Positions 1-7,505 of a DNA stretch of 64,000 nt are shown piece by piece. The first letter of the stretch is position 1. The number at the start of each line of letters is the position of its first letter. The notes under the pieces were generated by a model that did no database searches, had not been told where the DNA came from, and saw nothing but the letters and a program-made list of their open reading frames with translations. Origin of the DNA: UBA1847 sp942492205 (GTDB lineage Bacteria > Pseudomonadota > Gammaproteobacteria > Steroidobacterales > Woeseiaceae); contig CALODT010000001.1 of assembly GCA_942492205.1 (NCBI GenBank), positions 496,001 through 560,000 on the forward strand, read 5' to 3'. The translations under genes were made by a program, and so were the position numbers.

Positions 1-44
1 AGATCTCGCGGCTGAGGTTATCGCAGAGTGATGCGGAAACGCTG

Positions 45-902
45 ATGTATTCGCACTTCGATTCTTTCACCTGGGTTACGCCTTTCGGCCTGTTCTTCCT
101 GGCAGCGATCATGGCCGCCTGGTGGCTCGCACGTCGCAACGCCGTGTCTACCGGCATCGACGGATCTCACGTGGATCTGCTGATTCCCGTCACAATCATT
201 GTCGGCATTGCCGGCGGCGTAGCGTTGTCACTGCTTATGCCGATGGACCGACTGATCGCCGGTGAGATGATGCAGACCGAAGTACGCGTGCGCCTGTTCG
301 GCATGCTGGCGGCGGGTGCCGTAGCGTTGTTTGCTTACAGCCGCAGGGTTGATCTGTCGTTTCGGCGCATGCTCGATGTCTTCGCATTACCGACGCTTGC
401 CGGCTTGATGATTCACCGCGTCGGGTGTTTTCTCGCCGGCTGCTGCTGGGGCGACCTCGTCGCGAACGGGCATGGGACTGCTCTTACGCCGCAGATTCAG
501 ACGCTGCCGGCTCTGCATGGACTGAGTACCGGCGTGCAGTTTCCACCGGGCAGCTTGCCGTTCGAACAGCACGTGACCTCGGGCCTGATTGAGCCGAATG
601 CAGTCGCGTCGCTGCCCGTTTACCCGGTGCAGTTGTACGAGTCGGCTTTGCTTCTGTTGGTGCTGCTGGTGCTGTGGCGCTATCCGTGGAGACAACGGCC
701 CACCGGCGTGCTCGCGGTGCTGACCGTCTCTTCCTATGCGTTGCTGCGATTTGTTGTCGAATACCTCCGCGCCGACGGTGCGATCGTCCTCGGTAATCTC
801 ACTGTTACGCAACTGCAGTGCCTGTTTCTTTTCCTCAGCGTGGCGTTATTGCCGGGCATGCTACGGCAAGCGCGGACCGGGGGCAGCACGGTCACGACGT
901 AA
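45..902 (+). CDS. Lgt-family (prolipoprotein diacylglyceryl transferase-like) membrane protein
   Basis: This 285-residue polytopic membrane protein has the Lgt fold. It starts with a hydrophobic helix, has an arginine signature segment near residues 125-137 (RVGCFLAGCCWG) and the family motif YPVQLYE near residue 194. Canonical Lgt moves diacylglycerol from phosphatidylglycerol to the lipobox cysteine of prolipoproteins at the inner membrane. Here the signature segment is cysteine-rich and lacks the asparagine seen in Escherichia coli Lgt, so this may be a paralogue with another lipid-linked substrate. The start is the first ATG of the frame, without a strong ribosome site. The ABC exporter genes follow 41 bases later. 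Family assignment is solid; the exact reaction is not. Confidence 0.8.
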   Translation: MYSHFDSFTWVTPFGLFFLAAIMAAWWLARRNAVSTGIDGSHVDLLIPVTIIVGIAGGVALSLLMPMDRLIAGEMMQTEVRVRLFGMLAAGAVALFAYSRRVDLSFRRMLDVFALPTLAGLMIHRVGCFLAGCCWGDLVANGHGTALTPQIQTLPALHGLSTGVQFPPGSLPFEQHVTSGLIEPNAVASLPVYPVQLYESALLLLVLLVLWRYPWRQRPTGVLAVLTVSSYALLRFVVEYLRADGAIVLGNLTVTQLQCLFLFLSVALLPGMLRQARTGGSTVTT

Positions 903-943
903 AGGAACAAACGTCCGCAGCAATTTCGTCGTATTATTGCGGC

Positions 944-1870
944 ATGTCTGCCGTGATCGAAATCAAGAACCTGACCAAGACCTATGCGGGCGGCTTCCAG
1001 GCGCTGAAGGACGTAGATCTGTCAATCAACCGCGGTGAGATTTTTGCATTGCTCGGGCCGAACGGGGCTGGCAAGACGACGTTAATCAATATCGTCTGCG
1101 GCATCGTCAACAAGTCCGGAGGGACCGTGCTTGTCGATGGCCATGACATCGTCAATGACTTCCGCCTGGCGCGCGCCAAAATCGGCCTCGTGCCCCAGGA
1201 GCTGCCGGCAGAGAGCTTCGAAACAGTCTGGAACAGCTGCCACTTCAGTCGAGGCTTGTTCGGCAAACCCGCCGATCCCGCACACGTTGAGAAGGTCCTG
1301 CGGTCGCTGTCTCTGTGGGACAAGAAAGACACGATCGGCATGGCGCTTTCCGGCGGCATGAAGCGCCGCGCGCTCATCGCGAAGGCGCTCGCGCACGAGC
1401 CCGAGATCCTGTTTCTCGATGAGCCGACGGCGGGTGTCGACGTCGAACTTCGCATCGACATGTGGAATGTCGTCAAGGCGCTCCGGGAAGAGGGTGTCAC
1501 CGTCATCCTGACGACGCACTACATAGAAGAGGCCGAACAACTCGCGGACCGCGTCGGCGTTATCAACAACGGCGAGATCATCCTGGTCGAGGAGAAGGAC
1601 ACGCTGATGCGCGAGATGGGCAAGAAGCAGCTAACGCTGCATCTTTACGACCCGATAGATGCTGTTCCGGATTCACTGGGCTCTTATCAGCTCGAACTCA
1701 GCGCGGACCGTCAGTCGCTGACTTACAACTACGACACCAAGGGTGAGCACACCGGCATCACGGATCTCATCAGCGAGTTGCGGGATGTCGGTATCCGTTT
1801 CAATGACCTGCAAACGTCGCAAAGTTCGCTTGAGGACATTTTTGTCGACCTGGTGCATCAGAACCAATGA
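944..1870 (+). CDS. yadG: ABC exporter ATP-binding subunit, YadG-like
   Basis: A 308-residue nucleotide-binding subunit of an ABC-2 type exporter. Walker A (GPNGAGKTT) lies at residues 38-46, the signature is LSGGMKRR, Walker B is ILFLDEPTAGVD, and a switch histidine occurs in TTHYIEEAE. Length and sequence closely resemble E. coli YadG (308 residues). The open frame extends 42 codons upstream into the lgt-like gene, but homology begins at the ATG at 944. The permease gene overlaps by four bases (ATGA), so the two are translationally coupled. The substrate of YadGH-type exporters is not established. Confidence 0.9.
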   Translation: MSAVIEIKNLTKTYAGGFQALKDVDLSINRGEIFALLGPNGAGKTTLINIVCGIVNKSGGTVLVDGHDIVNDFRLARAKIGLVPQELPAESFETVWNSCHFSRGLFGKPADPAHVEKVLRSLSLWDKKDTIGMALSGGMKRRALIAKALAHEPEILFLDEPTAGVDVELRIDMWNVVKALREEGVTVILTTHYIEEAEQLADRVGVINNGEIILVEEKDTLMREMGKKQLTLHLYDPIDAVPDSLGSYQLELSADRQSLTYNYDTKGEHTGITDLISELRDVGIRFNDLQTSQSSLEDIFVDLVHQNQ

Positions 1871-2628
1871 ATTTCCACGCCGTAAAAGCCATCTACCGCT
1901 ACGAAATGGCTCGAATGTTCAGAACGGTGGTGCAGAGTATCGTTGCGCCGGTACTGTCGACGTCGCTGTATTTCGTGATATTCGGATCCGCCATCGGCTC
2001 TCGCATTACGGAGATTGACGGCGTCAGCTACGGTGCCTTTATCGTGCCGGGTCTGATCATGCTTTCTGTCATGACCGAGAGCATTTCGAATTCCTCGTTT
2101 GCCATCTATTTCCCCAAGTTCACTGGAACTATTTTCGAAATCTTGTCGGCGCCAGTCTCTTATGGCGAGGTTGTACTGGGCTACGTGGGTGCCGCGGCGA
2201 CCAAGTCCGTTATCATTGGCTCGATCATTCTGTTCACCGCCAGCTTCTTCGTGGAGCTGGAAATCGCGCACCCATTCATCATGGCCGGATTCCTGTTGCT
2301 CACCTGCGTGTCGTTTTGCCTGTTCGGCTTCATCCTCGGTATCTGGGCCGACGGCTGGGAGAAGCTGACTATCGTGCCTATCCTGGTCATCATGCCGCTG
2401 ACATTCCTGGGCGGCACCTTCTATTCCATCAGCATGCTGCCGCCGGCATGGCAGACCATCAGTCTGTTCAACCCGGTTGTCTACCTGATCAGCGGCTTTC
2501 GATGGAGCTTTTATGAGAACGCTGACGTTAGCGTTGCGTTGAGCCTGGGCATGGCGACGACGTTTCTTGTTGTCTGCCTGCTGGTCGTACGCTGGATTTT
2601 CAAGACAGGTTACAAGCTGAGAACCTGA
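1867..2628 (+). CDS. yadH: ABC-2 type exporter permease, YadH-like
   Basis: A 253-residue inner-membrane permease with about six transmembrane helices and the ABC-2 segment ending LPPAWQTISLFNPVVYLISG, close to E. coli YadH (256 residues). It pairs with the ATPase immediately upstream through an ATGA overlap and should form a homodimeric transport channel. Conserved features include the N-terminal amphipathic stretch before helix one and a GGTFYS loop between helices four and five. The substrate is unknown. Nothing in the sequence suggests truncation. Confidence 0.9.
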   Translation: MNFHAVKAIYRYEMARMFRTVVQSIVAPVLSTSLYFVIFGSAIGSRITEIDGVSYGAFIVPGLIMLSVMTESISNSSFAIYFPKFTGTIFEILSAPVSYGEVVLGYVGAAATKSVIIGSIILFTASFFVELEIAHPFIMAGFLLLTCVSFCLFGFILGIWADGWEKLTIVPILVIMPLTFLGGTFYSISMLPPAWQTISLFNPVVYLISGFRWSFYENADVSVALSLGMATTFLVVCLLVVRWIFKTGYKLRT

Positions 2629-2663
2629 CGCTCGTATCTCGCAGTTAGCAATTGGGGGCGACC

Positions 2664-2897
2664 ATGGCGGCCAAGCGATTTCCACTACCGAAGCGATTCA
2701 ACGCGGCATTGTCGGAGAAAGCGTATGCAAGATTGCGGGCGCTAAGTGACAAGTACTGTTACGGCAACAACTACCTGTTGACGGTTCTTCTGGAGAACTT
2801 TGACACTATTTCCGACGCAGCCGCGGTCGACAAGGCCTTTGCTGCGTTTGAGAAAGAGTATGGTGCGCCGACGACCAGTGGCATGAAGACGAAGTGA
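2664..2897 (+). CDS. small conserved-looking hypothetical protein (77 aa)
   Basis: A soluble, charged 77-residue protein rich in lysine and alanine, with no signal peptide or membrane segment. A TTG at 2652 is in frame, but the ATG at 2664 is preceded by a GGGGG ribosome-binding stretch four bases upstream, so I chose the ATG. The predicted helix-rich middle (AYARLRALSDKY) and the LLTVLLENFD segment faintly suggest a small DNA- or protein-binding helical bundle; this is speculation. It follows yadH by 35 bases and could be cotranscribed with it. Confidence 0.6.
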   Translation: MAAKRFPLPKRFNAALSEKAYARLRALSDKYCYGNNYLLTVLLENFDTISDAAAVDKAFAAFEKEYGAPTTSGMKTK

Positions 2898-2937
2898 GCA
2901 AATGTAGCTTAAGAGCTGAGTCGAAAAGTGAAGTCCG

Positions 2938-3399
2938 ATGAGTTACCACGTTTACATCACGCGAGCAGCATTCTGGGCGGAAAACGAGGGCGTGCAGATA
3001 GATGCCGACGAGTGGCTGCAGCTTGTCCGAACGGATCCGCAGCTCACTCTGGATGAAAAGAACGGGCCCTGCTTCGCCGTGCTGACCGAAGCCCGCCAAC
3101 AAGAGCAAGCATGGCTCGATTGGTCGGAAGGTAATGTATACGCTAATTACCCCAACCGAACGCTGCAACGCAAAATGCTGCGAGTCGCTAAACGCCTTGG
3201 TGCCAGACTACAGGGTGAGGACGGTGAGGCGTATACGACGATCGGCGACTTCCCGGCCTCTGTGCGGCTGCCCGACCGGGCAAGCAAGGTGCAAGGTGGG
3301 ATGTCGCGTTACCGGCGACAAGCGATTATCTGGGCTGTCATCACCTACGGGACTATCGCCGCGGTGATCATCGCCGCCAATGTCTTCGATTTCTGGTAA
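2938..3399 (+). CDS. hypothetical protein with C-terminal membrane anchor
   Basis: A 153-residue protein with a soluble N-terminal part (about residues 1-125) and one C-terminal transmembrane helix near residues 130-149 (IIWAVITYGTIAAVIIAANV), as in a tail-anchored protein. The soluble part is rich in tryptophan and acidic residues and contains WLDWSEGNVYANYP. That stretch resembles a recurring segment of small bacterial proteins of unknown function. I do not recognise a catalytic motif. It lies 40 bases after the 77-residue ORF and before a convergent hydrolase gene, so it probably ends a transcription unit. Confidence 0.65.
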   Translation: MSYHVYITRAAFWAENEGVQIDADEWLQLVRTDPQLTLDEKNGPCFAVLTEARQQEQAWLDWSEGNVYANYPNRTLQRKMLRVAKRLGARLQGEDGEAYTTIGDFPASVRLPDRASKVQGGMSRYRRQAIIWAVITYGTIAAVIIAANVFDFW

Positions 3400-3460
3400 G
3401 GCCGGCCAAAAGAGCAGGGCGACACGGCCGCGTTTCTACACCTCAAAATCCGTGGGCTTG

Positions 3461-4663
3461 TTACTTGGCTTTGCCGTTCAGACTCTGGTAGTCGAATAGC
3501 TGGACGTCCTCGTTGCCGCCGTTCATTGAGCCGGCCATCGCAAGCTTTTCAAGCGACGCCGGGTCCCGCTTCAAGTACGCGGAAAAGAACAACAATTCCC
3601 AGCCGTCGCGATCTTCCCAGGACCCCTGCTCAAAGACGTGCGGCTGATCGACCAGTTCCACGACATAGGTCGCACCCGAGACTTTCCTCGCGGCTGGCAG
3701 AATAAACGAAGCCAGCGTGACATCGTCCTTCGTGCCGAAGAACCAGATCGTTGGGATGGTTACCTGGTTCAAAGCGCTGTTGTCCGGGCCGAATGCAAAG
3801 AAGTCGCTGCCGCCATAATTGCCACCGACCCATGGCGCAGCGAGCACACCGGCCGTGATGCGAGGGTCGCTCACCGTCGCCGGGTTTCCCTGGAACCGTC
3901 CGCCTGCCACCGCGAGCGCGGTGAAGCCGCCGAAACTGTGACCGGAGATGCCGATATTGTCCGTATCGATGTGAGGACCAAATGTTTCGCTCTCAATGAG
4001 CGAGTCGAGCACCGCTTTCGTCAGTAGAGGCCGGAGAAACGAAACATGGTGATTCGGGCTGTCCATGATGCCAGTACGGTCGTCTCCGTAAGTAATGACG
4101 GCGACGATATATCCGTGGCTGGCGAGATTATGCGCATGGCGCACGTCGAATATCCCATGTGCCGAGGCGCCGTGCGCAAGGATGATCAGTGGATAGCGGG
4201 TTTCAGGATCGGCAAATACTGGCGCCTCACCGGCGCCCAGCATGTCTTCGAAAATGCCGTATTGCGCGTCGTGATACGGAAACGCGTAGCTGTTCCGCTG
4301 CGGTGTCCGGCTCGACGGATACGCCACGAAGGACAGCACTGGCAGGCCCTGACCGCTTGCCGGGCCGTATAGCGCGGGTTCGTCGGGAATCGGTACATCG
4401 ATAACCCAGGCCGACTCAGGGTGCTTCAGGATGTCCGCAACATATCGGGAGCCGCCCGCCTCGTGGGGGATGCCCAGCAAATACTTGTGCATTGCCTCGT
4501 CGCCGATATCGGCGTGCGCCGCTGATACCTCCATATTGGTCGATCCGACCGCATGCGGACCTCTTCCGCCGGGCTCAATTTCCGTCGTATTGTCCGATCC
4601 GGCGTTGCAGCCAGGCAGGGTGCAGCAGAGACAGAGTAAGCTGGCAAAAAAGGACTTGTTCAT
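3461..4663 (-). CDS. α/β-hydrolase lipoprotein (PAF-acetylhydrolase/dienelactone hydrolase-like)
   Basis: A 400-residue exported hydrolase. The ATG at 4663 gives a type II signal peptide ending in LPGC-N, so it should be a lipoprotein; the frame is open 14 codons further upstream without a signal. The α/β-hydrolase fold is shown by an oxyanion segment (LIILAHGAS), the nucleophile elbow GHSFGG near residue 239, an aspartate candidate in FFGTKDD and a histidine near DQPHVF. Overall it resembles chlorophyllase or platelet-activating-factor acetylhydrolase-type esterases. It lies alone between convergent and divergent neighbours. The substrate is unknown. Confidence 0.8.
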   Translation of the reverse strand: MNKSFFASLLCLCCTLPGCNAGSDNTTEIEPGGRGPHAVGSTNMEVSAAHADIGDEAMHKYLLGIPHEAGGSRYVADILKHPESAWVIDVPIPDEPALYGPASGQGLPVLSFVAYPSSRTPQRNSYAFPYHDAQYGIFEDMLGAGEAPVFADPETRYPLIILAHGASAHGIFDVRHAHNLASHGYIVAVITYGDDRTGIMDSPNHHVSFLRPLLTKAVLDSLIESETFGPHIDTDNIGISGHSFGGFTALAVAGGRFQGNPATVSDPRITAGVLAAPWVGGNYGGSDFFAFGPDNSALNQVTIPTIWFFGTKDDVTLASFILPAARKVSGATYVVELVDQPHVFEQGSWEDRDGWELLFFSAYLKRDPASLEKLAMAGSMNGGNEDVQLFDYQSLNGKAK

Positions 4664-4766
4664 GACGTGCTCGCTGCAACAGATGGCGTGGCAGGATAAG
4701 ATCACCGTCTCCAGGAGTCAAAAGGTGCCTGCCGCGTTAAATACCCGGCAAACGCAATAGAGAGCA

Positions 4767-5138
4767 ATGTCATACGACGTCACGACCAGAAAGAAACACA
4801 ATTATTTGCACGCAACCATTACTGGTGAGAATAGCGAGGCAAATGTCAGGCGCTACTTTGAACAGCTTGCGCGCGAGGCTGCGCAGGCCAAGTGTCGTCG
4901 ACTGCTGATTGAAGAGCGCCTCGAAGGGCCGCGGCTGGATTCTCAGAGCGTCTTTAGGATCGCAGCGGAAGGAAGTCCGAAGTTCCGCGGCGTGTTCAGA
5001 AAGATAGCCTTCGTAGATGTCTATGCTGAAGACCATTCGATGAAGAATGCCGAGGCTGTCGCTAGCAACCGCGGTCTGCCGGTACGAATATTCAACACAG
5101 TCGCTGAAGCCGATGAATGGTTGCAGGCTCCAGGTTGA
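4767..5138 (+). CDS. hypothetical protein, STAS/SpoIIAA-like fold suspected
   Basis: A 123-residue soluble protein. Alternating strand and helix segments, such as CRRLLIEERLEG, then FRKIAFVDVY and LPVRIFNTVAEADEWLQ at the C-terminus, are what one expects for a SpoIIAA-like or STAS-like domain. The family assignment comes from pattern resemblance only. The ending VAEADEWLQ is typical of such small cytoplasmic proteins in proteobacteria. It is divergent from the hydrolase lipoprotein, with 103 bases between the starts, and convergent with the M64 peptidase gene. Confidence 0.6.
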   Translation: MSYDVTTRKKHNYLHATITGENSEANVRRYFEQLAREAAQAKCRRLLIEERLEGPRLDSQSVFRIAAEGSPKFRGVFRKIAFVDVYAEDHSMKNAEAVASNRGLPVRIFNTVAEADEWLQAPG

Positions 5139-5232
5139 TCTTGTATTCGGGCGGGGCAATTCTTCAATACACGCTACGCCTTACTACGACACCAGAGCGA
5201 ACCGCGATCGACCATTAGCGGTCGACCCTGCA

Positions 5233-6633
5233 TCAGTCCGTCACCGTGTACTCATCGATAACTTTCTCGATGGCCTCGGCACACACGGTGCAGAAGGCCT
5301 CGTAGCGCGTGAACATCAGGCAGTTCTGCTCTGATCGATACATACCCTCGGCCTGGTAGTTGCCACCTTCGAAAGCGCCAACTACGCCTTTCTTGCCTGA
5401 TTTCTCGAACAGCTCTTCCGCGAATTGCTTCGTGTACCGAAACAGCGCATTCATCTCGTCTTCGCTGACGTTGGCCGCACGCATGTCGGCGCGCCGCTTC
5501 TGCACGGCGATCGAATGCTCTTCAAACTCGGCCTTCGGCCAGGGCGTTGGTAGCGGGGTGCCTGCCTTGACGTGATGTTTCCACTTCAGGTTGTCCGGAT
5601 CCAGCAACGCCGTGACGTTCGGTTCATAGGGTTCGACCGTGTTGGGCGGCGCTTCGTAAGCGACCGAACTGGTGTAGTACTCATCGGCCAGTCCGGCAAA
5701 GTGATGGCCGAATTCGTGTACGAACAGATACGGCGCCCATTCGCTGTTCGCAGCAGCGGTGCTGAAGAGCCCGTAAATACCGCCGCCACCGTAAACATCG
5801 GTATTGGTGAGGATCTCGATGAAATCGTAGGGCGCCGAGGAGGCGATGCGGCGCATGGATTTGTTATCGAAAGTCAGGATGTAGCGCTCGGAGCGAAACG
5901 CGTCGTAGGTGGCGCCGATCGGAGAATCGCGGTAGATGCCGGTGGAGGGGCGAGAAACACCGGACTCCGCCGCTGCCGGCGCAAGCGCCCAGATGTTGAA
6001 GTCGTCCTTGCGCTCTCTGAACGGTGAGGTGGAGAACAGGACTTCCGTCATCGCTCGCGCTTTGGTAATGAAATCGTCGTGTTCGTCCGCGGTGTAGCCG
6101 TCACCCAGCAGCAGCAAATCGACGCTGCTGGCGGGGTCACCGCCTCGATGAATGGCTACCAGTCGGTCGGCATAGAGGGCCGATTCGCGATGCACAAGGT
6201 GGTCGTCTGCGTCGAGTTCGATACGCCAGACCTCGACGAACTGATTGTCGTCGCCGCGTTTCTTGAGGATCAGTTCGAATTTCCCTTCCTGTGCCGGAAA
6301 TCGCACCGACTCGTGAAACGAGCGATTGATCTTCCTGGCTTCGGACGTCGTTTCCCACTCGCCGTAAATGCTGCTGAAGCTGCGTGACCACACGGTCTTG
6401 CCGCCGCTGATAATCTCGAACAGGTACTTGCCGCGCAGCGTGGTATCGATAGGCTGCGCCATGTTGCCGGTCCAGGGAACAGGCTCCACTACCACCTGAT
6501 CCAGGCTGAACAGCTCAGAGGCCTGATTGCCGCTGTGAAAGAAATCCACCCGCATTGTCGCCGGCGTGTCAGCAGCCACCGGAACGGCGGCCAGCAAAGC
6601 CACTACTGCAAATGCAAAGACGCTGTTTTTCAT
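5233..6633 (-). CDS. secreted IgA-peptidase-type metallopeptidase (family M64)
   Basis: A 466-residue exported metallopeptidase. It has an N-terminal signal peptide (VVALLAAVPVAADT) and an N-terminal β-rich domain. The catalytic domain has the zinc motif HEFGHHFAGLADEYY near residues 308-322, the extended HExxH motif of family M64. Residues preceding it (VDLLLLGDGYTADEHDDF) are a family hallmark. It probably degrades proteins in the periplasm or outside the cell. It ends 94 bases from the convergent small ORF and lies 13 bases downstream of the VIT1-type transporter gene, so the two may share a transcript. Confidence 0.88.
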   Translation of the reverse strand: MKNSVFAFAVVALLAAVPVAADTPATMRVDFFHSGNQASELFSLDQVVVEPVPWTGNMAQPIDTTLRGKYLFEIISGGKTVWSRSFSSIYGEWETTSEARKINRSFHESVRFPAQEGKFELILKKRGDDNQFVEVWRIELDADDHLVHRESALYADRLVAIHRGGDPASSVDLLLLGDGYTADEHDDFITKARAMTEVLFSTSPFRERKDDFNIWALAPAAAESGVSRPSTGIYRDSPIGATYDAFRSERYILTFDNKSMRRIASSAPYDFIEILTNTDVYGGGGIYGLFSTAAANSEWAPYLFVHEFGHHFAGLADEYYTSSVAYEAPPNTVEPYEPNVTALLDPDNLKWKHHVKAGTPLPTPWPKAEFEEHSIAVQKRRADMRAANVSEDEMNALFRYTKQFAEELFEKSGKKGVVGAFEGGNYQAEGMYRSEQNCLMFTRYEAFCTVCAEAIEKVIDEYTVTD

Positions 6634-6646
6634 GGATTCTCCTCTC

Positions 6647-7336
6647 TCAGGCGACGACGCCGAACAAGCGACCTACGCCCGCCGTTAGTGCCATTGCGAG
6701 CGCTCCCCAGAACGTGACCCTGGAGGCGCCTCCCAGTACGGGTGCGCCGCCGGTTCTTGCCGCGAGGGCGCCCAGGCCTGCAAGAAACAGCAGGGAAGCT
6801 AACGCGACGCTCGCGATCAGCCGCGGTCCCGGAGACGCCCAGGCAACGATCAGCGGTAATGAGGCGCCAAGCGTGAATGTAGCGGCCGATGACAGGGCTG
6901 CCTGGATCGGCTGGGCGGTAACGGTGTGCGATATGCCGATTTCGTCACGCGCATGCGCGCCAAGCGCATCGTGCGCCATCAGTTGCTCGGCCACCTGTAC
7001 GGCCAGCGCCGGCTGCAGGCCACGACTTTCATAGATATGCGCGAGCTCCACCGTTTCCATCTCGAAGTTCTGTTCCAGTGAAAGCCGTTCCTGCTCGAGA
7101 TCGGCCGCCTCGGTGTCAGACTGCGAGCTGACCGAGACATACTCGCCGGCCGCCATCGACATGGCGCCGGCGACCAGGCCGGCAACACCGGCAAGCAGAA
7201 TATTGGCATGCGCCGTGCTGGCTGCTGCGACGCCGATAATCAGGCTCGCGGTTGAGACGATACCGTCATTGGCGCCCATCACAGCGGCGCGTAGCCAGCC
7301 GACGCGGTGAACCCTGTGTTGTTCGTGATGACTCAT
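6647..7336 (-). CDS. VIT1/CCC1-family iron/manganese transporter
   Basis: A 229-residue membrane protein of the VIT1/CCC1 family, which carries Fe2+ or Mn2+ across membranes. The first helix holds the family motif GANDGIVSTASL and the second contains AGAMSMAAGEYVSVSSQSD. A charged segment and three further helices follow. The frame is open 44 codons upstream, but the ATG at 7336 (MSHHEQHR) begins the family homology. It is divergent from the S9 peptidase gene. The peptidase M64 gene follows 13 bases downstream on the same strand. Confidence 0.9.
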   Translation of the reverse strand: MSHHEQHRVHRVGWLRAAVMGANDGIVSTASLIIGVAAASTAHANILLAGVAGLVAGAMSMAAGEYVSVSSQSDTEAADLEQERLSLEQNFEMETVELAHIYESRGLQPALAVQVAEQLMAHDALGAHARDEIGISHTVTAQPIQAALSSAATFTLGASLPLIVAWASPGPRLIASVALASLLFLAGLGALAARTGGAPVLGGASRVTFWGALAMALTAGVGRLFGVVA

Positions 7337-7505
7337 GGTGCGGCTCTTCGGACAGATTTGGACAAATTTGCAGATCGCGATGCTACCACGACAGCGGCGA
7401 ACCCCCGTGGCGCGTTGCGGTCCGAAATAGTCGGTCGTTCGTACTATACTCAGTGCGAAGCCCGTCAATAAACACGAAAAACATTTTCCCGGGAGTATTC
7501 CAGCA

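Noticed and set aside
1858..2685. Minus-strand 275-codon frame opposite yadH
   Set aside because: Composition is low in hydrophobic residues and rich in charged ones, as expected from the antisense of a membrane protein; no homology.
7440..7460. TATACT as a -10 promoter before the S9 peptidase
   Set aside because: The best -35-like hexamer lies about 24 bases upstream, too far for a sigma-70 promoter; kept only as a remark.
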